Shown: positions 53,421 to 63,913, counted from the first letter of the stretch. The stretch: 64,000 nucleotides of DNA from Streptomyces sp. ERV7 (GCF_001653515.1 NZ_LYOY01000001.1:1133769-1197768); one strand, 5' to 3'. Numbers and translations: made by a program. The notes: a model not told the origin generated them from the sequence alone.

Positions 53421-55079
53421 TCAGTGGCCGCCGGGCCCGGATCCCGCCGCCTCGGTGGCCGCGATCCCGGCCGCCGCGGGCACCCTCATCTGGAGCTCGG
53501 CACGCTGCTCGGGCAGCCCGGGCGCGAGCTCGGTGGGCTGCGCCCCGCACTCCATCACCCGGGGCAGCCGCAGCGCGGCCAGCGCGCCCAGGACCAGCAG
53601 ACCGGCGCTGACCAGCAGCGTCACATGCAGACCGTGGACGAAGGAGTGCTGTGCGGCGCCGCGCAGGGCCGCGCCCGCGGGGCCGCCGAGGCGGTCCGCG
53701 ATGTCATAGGCCTCGCCCAGCGAGTTGGCCGCACCGGCCGAGGCCTCGTGCGGGACGCCGGGGACCGAGGCGAGCCCGGGGGCGTAGGCCGCGTTCATCA
53801 CGCTGCCGAGCAGGGCGATGCCCATCCCGGCGCCGAGCTGGTAGGAGGTCTCGCCGATCGCGGCGGCCCCGCCCGCGCAGTCGGCGGGCGCCTCGCTCAG
53901 CATCGACTCGTATGCCCCGAAGAGCGTCGTCTGGAGGCCGAAGCCCAGGACTATGAAGGCGCTGGTGAGCAGCAGCGGCCGGTCGTGCTGGCCCATCAGG
54001 ACGAGCAGCAGCACGGCGGCGGCGGTCAGCGCGAACCCGCAGCCGACCATCCTGCGCGGGCCGAACCGGCGCAGGGTGTACGAACCGGTGGCCCCGGCGG
54101 CCATCGCCGCGAAGGTGAGCGGCAGCAGCCGCAGCCCGGTTTCGAGCGGGCTGAGCCCGAGGACCAGCTGGAGGTACTGGACGGCTATGAGCTCCAGGCC
54201 GACCAGCGCCAGCATGGCGAGGACGATGCACCCCACCGAGGTGGAGAAGGTGGGCCGGGCGAACATCCGCATGTCGACGAGCGGATGCGCGCGCCGCTTC
54301 TGGCGTCGTACGAACAGGACGATCAGGGCGGTGCCCGCGCACAGCGGCGCCAGGGTGAGGAGGTCGAGCGGCCCGTGGCCCGCGCCGAGCCGCTTCACTC
54401 CGAGGACCAGGGTGATCACTCCGGCGGCGGCCGTCAGCGCGCCGAGCACGTCCCACGGCCCGTCGGCGCTCCCCTTCGACTCGGGCAGCAGCCTGCGGCC
54501 CAGCGGCAGGATCAGCGCCATCAGCGGGATGTTGATCAGGAAGACCGAGCCCCACCAGAAGTGCTGGACGAGGAAGCCGCCGAGCACGGGTCCGGTGGCG
54601 GCGCCTATCGCGGCGGTCGCGGTCCACACGCCGATCGCGGTGGCGCGTTCACGACGGTCCGGGAAGACCGCGCGGAGGATGGAGAGCGTGGCGGGCATGA
54701 TCATCGCGCCGCCGACGCCGAGCAGCGCACGGGCCACGATCAGGAGCTCGGCCGACCCGGCCAGGGCCGCCACCGCGGACGCCAGGCCGAAGATGCCGTA
54801 GCCGAGCAGCAGCACCCGGCGGCGGCCGATGCGGTCGCCGAGGGTGCCGAAGAGGATGAGGAGGGCGGCGCAGACCAGCGGGTAGGCGTCGACGATCCAC
54901 AGCAGGGCGGTGGCGCTGGGGCGCAGGTCCTCGGTGACCGAGGGGACGGCGACGTGCAGGACGGTCGCGTCCAGCGCGACGAGCAGCAGACTCACACAGA
55001 GGACGACGAGGACGACCCAGCGGTTGGCCCCGCCGGCGGTCGCACGCGCGCGTGCGGCGTCCGTGGTCGTTCCTGCCAT
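53421..55079 (-). CDS. MFS drug exporter, DHA2 (14-helix) family
   Basis: The 552-residue protein has about 14 transmembrane segments and the DHA2 signatures LDATVLHVAVPSVTEDL (motif D1-like), LGDRIGRRRVLLLG (motif A) and GVGGAMIMPATLSILRAVFP (motif C). ATG 55079 has AGGAGG upstream. Two perfect palindromes in the 524-bp upstream region suggest control by a local repressor; no regulator gene is adjacent. Confidence 0.92.
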   Translation of the reverse strand: MAGTTTDAARARATAGGANRWVVLVVLCVSLLLVALDATVLHVAVPSVTEDLRPSATALLWIVDAYPLVCAALLILFGTLGDRIGRRRVLLLGYGIFGLASAVAALAGSAELLIVARALLGVGGAMIMPATLSILRAVFPDRRERATAIGVWTATAAIGAATGPVLGGFLVQHFWWGSVFLINIPLMALILPLGRRLLPESKGSADGPWDVLGALTAAAGVITLVLGVKRLGAGHGPLDLLTLAPLCAGTALIVLFVRRQKRRAHPLVDMRMFARPTFSTSVGCIVLAMLALVGLELIAVQYLQLVLGLSPLETGLRLLPLTFAAMAAGATGSYTLRRFGPRRMVGCGFALTAAAVLLLVLMGQHDRPLLLTSAFIVLGFGLQTTLFGAYESMLSEAPADCAGGAAAIGETSYQLGAGMGIALLGSVMNAAYAPGLASVPGVPHEASAGAANSLGEAYDIADRLGGPAGAALRGAAQHSFVHGLHVTLLVSAGLLVLGALAALRLPRVMECGAQPTELAPGLPEQRAELQMRVPAAAGIAATEAAGSGPGGH

Positions 55080-55279
55080 GTGTGTACCTCCTGTACGGCG
55101 GCCCCTGCCGGGGTCCCGGGACGCGCCGGCCTCGCGGTGGCGCATCGTCCCCCGCTCTCGGCGGACCCTGGACCTGCACGGTCTCCATGGGCCCGGCATC
55201 GACGAGCGAGTGATTCGTCAGCGTACGCGAGTTCCGGCCATCAGCACGTGGTACACCTCTCACCCCATTGGGCGCACCC

Positions 55280-55295
55280 TGTGGCGTACGCCACA
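55280..55295. promoter_or_regulatory. Perfect 16-bp palindrome, candidate repressor operator
   Basis: TGTGGCGTACGCCACA is an uninterrupted inverted repeat about 200 bp upstream of the MFS start. Size and symmetry fit a TetR- or GntR-type dimer site. Confidence 0.55.
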
Positions 55296-55360
55296 TCGGC
55301 CGAAGCGGGGCGGGCGCGGCCCCGGCGCATTAATGATCTTGGCACGCCGTGTCGGTGAAT

Positions 55361-55379
55361 CCTGGCACCCGGTGCCAGG
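55361..55379. promoter_or_regulatory. Perfect inverted repeat with 3-bp spacer
   Basis: CCTGGCAC-CCG-GTGCCAGG could be an operator or a short hairpin between the divergent genes. No U-tract follows. Confidence 0.5.
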
Positions 55380-55603
55380 CCCGATGGAGGAACGATGAAT
55401 TCCGACCCGCTTCCCGGAGAACCTATTCAACGGATTCAAAGAGCGTTCCCGAGCGGCCTGCGGCGGAATAGATTCCAAGGTCATCCACGCATTTAGCGGG
55501 CCCGGGAATAAACCGTGGCGTGAGACATACTCCACATCACATCGTCATCACAAACCCGCCGGATCGGCCTGGGCCGTCACTCACTCGCTGTAACGTCGAT
55601 TGA

Positions 55604-56524
55604 GTGCGTACCGACCGAATCTTCGCCCGTCTGGACCGGGAGCCCGAGCCGCCGAAGATAGCGATCCCGCGGATGAGCCGTCATCGCGTGATCCTCTTCA
55701 GCGCGACGATGGCGTTCTACGTCGCCATCGTCGTCGCCGTGCTCGCCTCGTCCTGGCTCGTCGAGCTGGACTGGAAGGTCATGCTGTTCCGGCCGTACGA
55801 GCAGTGGCCGCAGATGCACGCCTTCCTCGACTACTTCGTGGTCCTGGGCCAGCGCGGCCCCACCGCGGTGATGGTCGCGGCCTGGCTGGGCTGGCGCTCC
55901 TGGCGGCAGCACACCCTGCGCCCGCTGCTCGCACTCGGCGCCTCACTGCTGCTCCTGAACATCACGGTCGGCGCGGTCAAGCTCGGCCTGGGGCGCCTCG
56001 GCCCGCACTACGCGACGCAGATCGGCTCGGCCGAACTGTTCGCGGGCGGCGATATATTCCCCTCCGGCCACACCGCCAACGCGGTCGTGACCTGGGGCAT
56101 CCTCGCCTATCTGGCCACCACCCCGCGGGCCCGGCGCTGGCTGTCGGTGATCTCGGCCGTGGTCGCCCTCGGCGTCGGCGCCACCACCGTCTACCTCGGT
56201 ACGCACTGGGTGAGCGACGTGCTCCTCGGCTGGGCGGCCGGACTGCTCATCCTGCTGGCCCTGCCCTGGTGCGAGCCGCTGATCGCCCGCGCCGAGGCGC
56301 TGGTCTTCGCGCTGCGGGCCAAGTGGCGCGCACGCGGAACTGCCGCTCCCGCACTGCCCGTTCCGGCCGGCACGCTGCCCGGCGTGTTCGCCCAGCGCAC
56401 CGCGAGCGAGGACGACACCCCCGTGCGCGAGCCGGTGGCCGACTGCCCGCTGGTGGCCGGGCGGGCGGACGCGCGGCCGGCGGACGGGGCGCCGCTGGAG
56501 CCCTGCCCCGTGTGCGAGCCCTGA
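55604..56524 (+). CDS. PAP2-family membrane phosphatase
   Basis: The 306-residue protein has about six transmembrane helices. The three PAP2 motifs are KLGLGRLGPH (motif 1 variant), FPSGHTANAV (motif 2) and GTHWVSDVLLGW (motif 3). Such enzymes dephosphorylate lipid phosphates such as undecaprenyl pyrophosphate or phosphatidate. The C-terminal ~70 residues are a Pro/Ala-rich cytoplasmic tail ending CPVCEP. GTG 55604 is the start. It overlaps the transporter gene by 13 bp. Confidence 0.88.
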   Translation: MRTDRIFARLDREPEPPKIAIPRMSRHRVILFSATMAFYVAIVVAVLASSWLVELDWKVMLFRPYEQWPQMHAFLDYFVVLGQRGPTAVMVAAWLGWRSWRQHTLRPLLALGASLLLLNITVGAVKLGLGRLGPHYATQIGSAELFAGGDIFPSGHTANAVVTWGILAYLATTPRARRWLSVISAVVALGVGATTVYLGTHWVSDVLLGWAAGLLILLALPWCEPLIARAEALVFALRAKWRARGTAAPALPVPAGTLPGVFAQRTASEDDTPVREPVADCPLVAGRADARPADGAPLEPCPVCEP

Positions 56525-59013
56525 CCGTGGCGTCCCTGACGTACGACCTGACCCTCGCGGGACTCACGGTCGGCAGCGCCGCGGCCCTCACCGGCATGGG
56601 GCTCGTCGTCACCTACCGGGCCACCGGCGTGCTCAATCTGGCGCACGGCGCGATCGCCATGGTCTGCGCCTATGTGCTGCGCCAGCTGGTGGTCGAGTGG
56701 CACTGGCCGCTCCTCCCGGCCGCCGCCGTCACCCTGCTCCTGGCCGCCCCGGGCCTGGGCGTGCTGCTCGACGTGCTGGTCTTCCGGCCGCTGTCCGTCC
56801 AGGGCAACGACCCGGCCCGCACCCTGGTCGCCTCGATCGGCGTGTTCGTGCTGCTCGTCGGGGGCGCCGCGCTGCTCTGGGGCCCGGGCGCACGGGCCGA
56901 CGCCCCCGCCCTGGTGACCGGCGAGCCCTGGGGCCAGCTCGCGGTGGTGGCGGCCCTGGCCGCGCTGGTGGGCGCGGTGACCCGCTGGACGCGGTTCGGC
57001 GGCGAGGTGCGGGCGGTCGTCGACGACCGCGAACTGGCCGCGCTCGGCGGCATCGACACCGACCGGGTGGCGTCGGTGGGCTGGGCGTTCGGCGCCTTCA
57101 CCGCCGGGCTCACCGGTGTGCTGCTCGCGCCCTATGTACGCCTCGACCCGTACGGTCTGCCCCTGCTCGTCGTCGAGGTGATCGCGGTCGCGGTGATCGC
57201 CAGGATGCGCGGTGTGGTGGTCGCGGCGGGCGCCGCGCTGCTGATCGGGGTGGCGCAGGCGCAGTTGACCCGGTTCCATCCGGCCGGGCGCGCCGAACCG
57301 CTGGTCCAGGCGGTAGGAGCGAATCTGTTCGTGGTGGCGCTGCTGGTCGCCGCGCTCGTGCTGCCGGGGGTCGGGACGCGGGACGCGCTGTCGCGGACGA
57401 CGGTCGCCGCGGTGCGGATACCGCCCGCCGCCTGGCTGGTGGCGGGCGTCCTGTTCCTGTTGCCGCTGGGCTTCGCGGGCTCCGATCTGCACACCTCGGT
57501 GCAGGTCCCGGCCCTGGCGATCGTGCTGCTCTCGCTGGTCGTGGTGAGCGGCCGGGGCGGCCAGATCTCCCTGGGCCAGACCGCGTACGCGGGTCTGGGC
57601 GCCCTGTTCACGGGCCGGCTCTCGCAGTCCGTGCCCGAGCTGGTCGCCCTGCTGCTCGCGGTCCTGCTCGTCGCCCCGCTGGGCCTGTTGACGGGCCGGC
57701 CCGCGATCCACCGCCACGGTCTCGCGCTCGCCCTGGCCACGCTCGCGGTGTCCGTGGCTACCAGCCGCTTCGTCTTCGCCCAGCCGTACGCGACCTCGGG
57801 CCTGACCCTGACCCGCCCGGCGGGCCTGGGCGACGACCGCGCGTACTACGCCGTCGAACTCGCCCTGCTCGTCTGCGCGCTGCTCGCCGTGGCGGCCCTG
57901 CGCCGGGGTCGTACGGGCCGTGCCCTCGCGGCGATGCGCGACCACGAGGAGGGCGCGCGGGCGGCGGGCGTGCCCGTCCCCGCGCTCAAGGTCGTCGCGT
58001 TCGTGACCGGCGCCGCCCTCGCCGCGCTCGGCGGCGGGCTGCTCTCGATGGGGCTGCGCGCCTTCGACCCGGGCGCCTACGACCCGGTGCGCGGGCTGCT
58101 CTGGTTCGCGGCCGTGGTGGTCCTGGGCGCCGACAACCTGCTCGGCGCCCCGGCCGCGGCCGCCCTTCTGGTGGGCTTGGACGCGGGCACCCGGGGCGGG
58201 GTGGCGGCGGCCGCCGTCGGACTGCTCGCCCTGCTCGTCGGCCGCTTCCCCCAGACGCACGAGCTGCTCTCGCGCTGGCGCAGACCCCCGAAGGCGCCGC
58301 CGGCCCCGGTACGGAAGGTGTACGCGCTCCCGGCGGGCCCGGCCCCGGCGGCGGCACCCGAACTCGCCGCGCACGCGGTGCGGCTCTCGTACGGCTCGTA
58401 CACCGTCCTCGCGGGCGTCGACCTCACCGTGCCGCCCGGCCGGGTCACCGCGCTGATCGGCGGCAACGGCGCCGGGAAGACCACGCTGTTCCACTGTCTG
58501 TGCGGCACCCTGCGCCCCGACGCCGGGCGGGTCGCGTTCGGCGGGACCGACATCACCCGCCGCCCGGCCCACGCCCGCACCCGGCTCGGCATCGCCCGGA
58601 CCTTCCAGCAGATCGCGGTGTTCCCTTCGCTGACGGTGGAGGAGAACGTACGGATCGGGGCCGAGCAGGGCCGGGTGCGCGACCCGGCGGCGGTGGAGCA
58701 GGCACTGCGGCTGATGGGGCTCGCGGGCGGGGTGCGGCGGCTGCCCGCCGCCGGGCTGCCCACCGGCACCCTGCGCCGCGTCGAGCTGGGCCGGGCGCTG
58801 GCGGGCCGCCCGCACACGCTCCTGCTCGACGAGCCCGCCGCCGGACTCGACACCGCCGAGGCCGGGGAGCTGGCCCGGGTGCTGCGGGCGCTGGCCGCCG
58901 ACGGCATGGCCGTACTGGTCGTCGAGCACGACCTCGACCTGGTCGCGGACATCGCGGACACGGTCCATGTGATGCGGGCGGGACGGATCGGCGGTCAGGG
59001 GCCCGGGAGATGA
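56512..59013 (+). CDS. Fused branched-chain amino acid-type ABC transporter: LivH + LivM permeases + LivG ATPase
   Basis: The 833-residue polypeptide joins three subunits usually separate. LivH-like permease covers residues ~1-290 (GVLNLAHGAIAMVCAYVL). LivM-like permease covers ~300-590 (GQISLGQTAYAGLGALFTG, AMRDHEEGARAAGVP). A LivG-like ATPase covers ~615-833 (IGGNGAGKTTLFHCLCG, RTFQQIAVFPSLTVEEN, LLLDEPAAGLDTAEA, VVEHDLDLV). The ABC signature is weak: PTGTLRRVELGRAL in place of LSxGxxR. Starts are GTG 56512 or 56527. It is coupled to livF by ATGA. No periplasmic-type binding protein gene lies nearby. Confidence 0.88.
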   Translation: MRALTVASLTYDLTLAGLTVGSAAALTGMGLVVTYRATGVLNLAHGAIAMVCAYVLRQLVVEWHWPLLPAAAVTLLLAAPGLGVLLDVLVFRPLSVQGNDPARTLVASIGVFVLLVGGAALLWGPGARADAPALVTGEPWGQLAVVAALAALVGAVTRWTRFGGEVRAVVDDRELAALGGIDTDRVASVGWAFGAFTAGLTGVLLAPYVRLDPYGLPLLVVEVIAVAVIARMRGVVVAAGAALLIGVAQAQLTRFHPAGRAEPLVQAVGANLFVVALLVAALVLPGVGTRDALSRTTVAAVRIPPAAWLVAGVLFLLPLGFAGSDLHTSVQVPALAIVLLSLVVVSGRGGQISLGQTAYAGLGALFTGRLSQSVPELVALLLAVLLVAPLGLLTGRPAIHRHGLALALATLAVSVATSRFVFAQPYATSGLTLTRPAGLGDDRAYYAVELALLVCALLAVAALRRGRTGRALAAMRDHEEGARAAGVPVPALKVVAFVTGAALAALGGGLLSMGLRAFDPGAYDPVRGLLWFAAVVVLGADNLLGAPAAAALLVGLDAGTRGGVAAAAVGLLALLVGRFPQTHELLSRWRRPPKAPPAPVRKVYALPAGPAPAAAPELAAHAVRLSYGSYTVLAGVDLTVPPGRVTALIGGNGAGKTTLFHCLCGTLRPDAGRVAFGGTDITRRPAHARTRLGIARTFQQIAVFPSLTVEENVRIGAEQGRVRDPAAVEQALRLMGLAGGVRRLPAAGLPTGTLRRVELGRALAGRPHTLLLDEPAAGLDTAEAGELARVLRALAADGMAVLVVEHDLDLVADIADTVHVMRAGRIGGQGPGR

Positions 59014-59669
59014 GCGTCGAGATCGAGCTGAGGGGCGCGCGGGTGCGGTACGGCCCGCTGGAGGCGCTGCACGGCGTCGACCTGGCCGTGCCCGACCGCG
59101 CCCTGACCGTTCTGCTCGGCCGCAACGGCTCCGGCCGCACGACCGCGCTGCGCGCCCTGGCGGGGACGGTGGCGCTGACGGCGGGGCGGGTGGTGTGGCG
59201 CGGCGCCGACGTCACCCGGGTGCCCGTCCACCACCGCGCGCGCCGCGGCCTGTGCCTCGTCCCGGACGCACGGGCGGTGCACGCCGGGCTCACCGTCGCC
59301 GAGAACCTCCGACTCGCCGCCCCCGGCGGGGACTTCACGGCCGCGCTCGACGGCTATCCGGCGCTGCGCCCGCTGCTGCCCCGGCGGGCGGGCACCCTGT
59401 CGGGCGGCGAGCAGCGCATGCTCGCGGTGTCGCGCGCGCTGGTCGGCGGCGCCCGGCTCGTCCTGCTCGACGAGCCGGTCCAGGGCATGTCCCCCGAAGT
59501 GGCCGAGCGCACCTACGACCTGCTGGCCGAGCTCGCGCGGGAGCGGGCCGTGGTGGTCGCGGAGCAGCGGCTGCCGCCCGGCCGCAGGGCGATCGTGCAC
59601 CGGCTGCGGCGCGGGAGCGTGGTCTTCAGCGGCGAGAGCACGGAGCCGGCGGCGTCGGCGCCGGAGTGA
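59010..59669 (+). CDS. LivF-like ABC ATPase with atypical nucleotide-binding motifs
   Basis: The 219-residue partner of the fused LivHMG has Walker A GRNGSGRTT, where the invariant Lys is Arg, and the Q-loop position reads LVPDARAVHAG rather than VPQ. The signature LSGGEQRMLAVSRAL and Walker B LVLLDEPVQGMSP are normal. A Lys-to-Arg Walker A usually abolishes ATP hydrolysis, so this half may be catalytically silent with LivG doing the work. The ATG overlaps the upstream stop. Confidence 0.85.
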   Translation: MSVEIELRGARVRYGPLEALHGVDLAVPDRALTVLLGRNGSGRTTALRALAGTVALTAGRVVWRGADVTRVPVHHRARRGLCLVPDARAVHAGLTVAENLRLAAPGGDFTAALDGYPALRPLLPRRAGTLSGGEQRMLAVSRALVGGARLVLLDEPVQGMSPEVAERTYDLLAELARERAVVVAEQRLPPGRRAIVHRLRRGSVVFSGESTEPAASAPE

Positions 59670-59734
59670 GCGGGCTGTCGCTTCCGGGCGTGCCCACGGC
59701 GGGCCCGGCCCGGCCACCGCGCGGAGCGCACCAC

Positions 59735-59766
59735 GGCCCCGCCCGGTCGAAGGAACGGGCGGGGCC
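59735..59766. terminator. GC-rich hairpin between livF and rpf 3' ends
   Basis: The perfect 11-bp arms GGCCCCGCCCG and CGGGCGGGGCC enclose a 10-nt loop between convergent genes. Confidence 0.75.
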
Positions 59767-59798
59767 ACGGCCGTACGGACCGGCGGGTGCGGCGGAGC

Positions 59799-61035
<1,237 letters not shown>

Positions 61036-61809
61036 GTGCCGCGCATGCTCGACGTCAGCGAGGACGTCCGCGCCGAGATCGGCGACGAAGAAGCCGACCG
61101 GCTGCTCGCCGGCGAGAACGCCCCGGGCAGCTACGACTGCACCTCCTGCCGCACCCCGGGCGACTCCGAGCACGAAGCCACCAGCACCGTGCTCTTCGTC
61201 GGCGAGGAGACCGCGGTCCTCGCCTTCGCCCACGCCTCCTGCATCCCCTCCCAGGTCGTCCAGGTCTCCGAGGAGCAGCTGCAGGGGGCCGTCCGGTCCA
61301 TCACCGGCGACGAGTTCGGGGGCGCGGCGCCCGAGCAGGCCGTGCTCGGCATCACCAGCGGTCTGATCCTGATCGAGGGCGCGCTGCACCCGGCGCTCGT
61401 CGTGGAGCCCACCGCCCCGATCGCCCGCCCCGGCTCGGGCGGCACCACGGACGAGTTCCTGCCGCTCCTGATCGAGCAGGGCTTCGTCCCGGTCACCGAC
61501 GTCGGCCGGATGCCCTCGGTGCTCTCCGGCTGGTCGGTGCTGCTCGCCATGGGCCAGCTGCACGCGATCCTGCAGCCCGGCACCGGCGGCAGCGGCAGCC
61601 CGGTCTCCTGGTGGCAGGCCCACCAGCCGCTCCAGGTGACCGAGGGCTGGCGCGCGGCCGCCAACCGCACCCAGCGCGTCCTGGTCTTCGCGGCCCCGGT
61701 CGGCTCCATCGGCCAGCAGCCCCGCGAGGACCTGCTGCGCGACGCCCTGGAGAAGGCCGCCTCGGACGGCACCCTGGTGTCGGCGGCGATGCCCCTGGCG
61801 GGCACGTGA
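61036..61809 (+). CDS. Conserved actinobacterial protein of unknown function
   Basis: The 257-residue protein begins MPRMLDVSEDV. An N-terminal Cys pattern (YDCTSCRTPGD, then HASCIPSQV) resembles a small zinc site. Two similar alpha/beta segments (around LILIEGALHPALVVEP and LLAMGQLHAILQPG) suggest an internal repeat. No signal peptide or membrane helix is seen. GTG 61036 has TAGGAG upstream. It is followed by a very strong hairpin. Confidence 0.75.
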   Translation: MPRMLDVSEDVRAEIGDEEADRLLAGENAPGSYDCTSCRTPGDSEHEATSTVLFVGEETAVLAFAHASCIPSQVVQVSEEQLQGAVRSITGDEFGGAAPEQAVLGITSGLILIEGALHPALVVEPTAPIARPGSGGTTDEFLPLLIEQGFVPVTDVGRMPSVLSGWSVLLAMGQLHAILQPGTGGSGSPVSWWQAHQPLQVTEGWRAAANRTQRVLVFAAPVGSIGQQPREDLLRDALEKAASDGTLVSAAMPLAGT

Positions 61810-61826
61810 GCTGACCCGTCCCACAG

Positions 61827-61881
61827 CCCCGACGGATCCGGGGCCGGACCGCTTACCGGTCCGGCCCCGGATCCGTCGGGG
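61827..61881. terminator. Perfect 25-bp-stem terminator hairpin
   Basis: The arms at 61827-61851 and 61857-61881 are fully complementary with a 5-nt loop (CTTAC). It lies directly after the conserved gene; its right edge coincides with the point where the convergent tetR loses homology. Confidence 0.9.
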
Positions 61882-62285
61882 GCGAGCACCTCCGCCACGC
61901 CCTCGGTCCACTCGGCGGCGACCGGCCGCAGCGGGGGCCGCCGGAGCGCCGCCAGATACAGCTCGTACTCCAGCTCCACCCGCGCCCGGTCGCCCGCGAT
62001 CCACTCGCCCATCAGCCGCGCGAGCTCGGCGGCCACGTCCACGCCCGGCTCCGCCAGGGCCCCGCTGTCGCGGATCGCGGCGGCGAAGCCCTCGTTGGCC
62101 TGGCGCAGCGCGGCGACCATCAGCTCGTCGAGCGTCGTGAAGTGGTACGTGGTGGAGCCGAGCGGCACATCGGCCTCGGCGGCGACGCTGCGGTGGCTGA
62201 GCCCGGAGATCCCGCGCTCGGCCACCACCCGGATCGCGGCGTCGATGATGCGGCGCCGCCGGTCGGGGTCGTACCGTCGGGCCAT
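61881..62285 (-). pseudogene. TetR-family regulator, C-terminal end missing
   Basis: ATG 62285 gives MARRYDPDRRRRIIDAA. The HTH is clear (ISGLSHRSVAAEADVPLGST, then TTYHFTTLDELM), and the ligand domain runs to EWTEGVAEVLA (135 residues). TetR proteins of this type need about 50 more residues for the dimerisation helices. Instead the frame enters the terminator hairpin and continues antisense through the neighbouring gene to 61131. This is either a deletion up to the hairpin or an assembly fault, since long perfect hairpins break short-read assemblies. Confidence 0.75.
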
Positions 62286-62362
62286 CAGTCGCACGCTCCT
62301 GGGACGGGGGCCATGCCACGACCGTACCCGGCACCCGGTGACGGGACGGCGGCCGCCCGGGG

Positions 62363-63757
62363 TCAGCCGGTGACGGTGAACCAGGTGGCGCGGGACTTCT
62401 TCCACTCGGGGTGGGTGAGGTCCTTGGCATCGGTCCCGTCGCCGTACAGGTCGGCCGAGCCGTTGTCGGTGATCAGCTGGGCGCGGGCGCCCGGCGCCGA
62501 CAGGTCCGGCACCTCCACGACGGCCTCCCAGCCGCCCGGGTCGCTGGTGGGCAGGTCGCGCAGCTTCACGGGAGCGTGGGCGGCGACCCCGTCCCACGAG
62601 TACAGGGCGTACGGGTCGGAGTTGTCGTCGGCGGCCCACGACCCGGCGACGATCAGATACTGGTCGGCGGCGTTCTTACGGATGTCCCGGATGCTCAGCC
62701 CGCCCAGATCGAGCTCGACGGGCGCCCCGAAGGCGGCCTTGACCCCGCTGCCCACCACCTTGTCGATGTTGGTGACGGGCACGATGAGCGCCTTGCCGCC
62801 GCTCGCCGGCGGCACCAGCGGCGCGCGGAACCCGATGTACGCGGTGGTGGTCGAGCCGGGCGCGAACTCCAGGCCCTCCACGTTGAACCCGTCGATCTGC
62901 TTGGGCGCCTGTCCGGCGGCGGTCGCGGCGGCGAAGCCGTACCGGTCGCCGTTGGCGCGGTCCCAGGCGACGAGGTCGTCGCGCAGCTTCTTGTACGAGC
63001 GGCCGACGGTGAGCTGGGTGCTCGCGCCCGACCCGGTGACGGTGGTGGTGAAGACGGTGTTGCGGTCGGCCTTGTACTCGCCGTCCTTGTTGTTGCCGAG
63101 CGAGCCGGTCCAGTAGACGGTGTCGCCGACCCGGGCCGCGCCCTCGATGTCGATCTCCTTGGAGACCCCGAGCTGGGAGCTGAAGTCCCAGGTCCGCACG
63201 GGCGCCCCGGAGGCCGAACGGTCGTACAGCCGCAGGGTGTTGGACTCGTCGTCCGCGACGACGACATGACCGCCGCCCACGTCGACGGCGGCGGAGGCGT
63301 CGCTGGACCCGGTGAAGTAGCGGGTGTCGGCGGCGTCCCGCACCGCGCCCGAGGCGGCGTAGTGCAGTGTCTTGGTGACGCTCTTGCCGCCGAGCCCGGT
63401 GAGCTTGAGGGTGAGGTCGGTGTACCCGCGCCCGCGCGCGGCCACCGCCACCTGCCGGGTGGCCCCGGTCCCGGTGACCCTCACGTCCCCGGTCCCGGCG
63501 ACGGAGGACTTGGTGCTGGCCGAGGCGGCGACGGTGAGCGCGGAGGCGTCGGCCCCGCTCTGCCCCACGGTCACGGTCACCACGGGGTCCCCGGTGGCCC
63601 CCACGGCCCCCGAGAGATATCCGGCCGAAAGCGAGAGGGTCGGGGTGCCGTATCCGGCCGCGTGCGCGGGTGCGTTCAGGCCCATGCCGGCCAGCGTAAG
63701 ACCCCCGCTCACCACCACAAGGGCAACGCGCCTGGTACGGGAAACGTGATGCAGCAC
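62363..63757 (-). CDS. Secreted beta-propeller-like protein (DUF3616-type)
   Basis: The 464-residue protein has a signal peptide (RRVALVVVSGGLTLAGMGLN, cleavage near AHA) and an N-terminal Ig-like or bacterial repeat domain (PVVTVTVGQSGADASALTV). A propeller-like domain follows with DUF3616-like motifs (VVVADDESNTLRLYDR, EIDIEGAARVGDTVYWTGS, FNVEGLEFAPGST, SDPGGWEAVVEVP). It is probably extracellular with an unknown ligand. GTG 63757 has GAGAGG upstream. Confidence 0.85.
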   Translation of the reverse strand: MLHHVSRTRRVALVVVSGGLTLAGMGLNAPAHAAGYGTPTLSLSAGYLSGAVGATGDPVVTVTVGQSGADASALTVAASASTKSSVAGTGDVRVTGTGATRQVAVAARGRGYTDLTLKLTGLGGKSVTKTLHYAASGAVRDAADTRYFTGSSDASAAVDVGGGHVVVADDESNTLRLYDRSASGAPVRTWDFSSQLGVSKEIDIEGAARVGDTVYWTGSLGNNKDGEYKADRNTVFTTTVTGSGASTQLTVGRSYKKLRDDLVAWDRANGDRYGFAAATAAGQAPKQIDGFNVEGLEFAPGSTTTAYIGFRAPLVPPASGGKALIVPVTNIDKVVGSGVKAAFGAPVELDLGGLSIRDIRKNAADQYLIVAGSWAADDNSDPYALYSWDGVAAHAPVKLRDLPTSDPGGWEAVVEVPDLSAPGARAQLITDNGSADLYGDGTDAKDLTHPEWKKSRATWFTVTG

Positions 63758-63847
63758 TGGGTGCCTCTCGTCGACGCGATGTCGACGAGAAGACTCCGGT
63801 GCGTGCGCCAATTCCGGCCGTACGGGGTACGTACGGAAGACGAACAA

Positions 63848-63893
63848 CGCCGGACGGCCCGCACGCGCCAAAGCGCGTGCGGGCCGTCCGGCG
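63848..63893. terminator. Perfect 21-bp-stem hairpin upstream of the secreted protein gene
   Basis: The arms at 63848-63868 and 63873-63893 are fully complementary with loop CAAA. It follows the end of the minus-strand SufT-like gene and should terminate it before the secreted protein's transcription unit. Confidence 0.85.
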
Positions 63894-63913
63894 TACTGGT
63901 GCGACCGGAGAGG

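Larger units (their letters stand above)
55080..55603. other. Divergent regulatory region, MFS exporter / PAP2
   Basis: The 524 bp contain no convincing gene. It holds two perfect palindromes (annotated separately), the MFS Shine-Dalgarno at its left edge, and TAACGT (55591-55596) about 8 bp before the PAP2 GTG, a possible -10 element implying a leaderless PAP2 message. Confidence 0.6.

Noticed and set aside
53299..55300. Long plus-strand open frames opposite the MFS gene
   Set aside because: They are Arg/Pro/Gly-rich shadows produced by high G+C on the antisense strand and have no domains.
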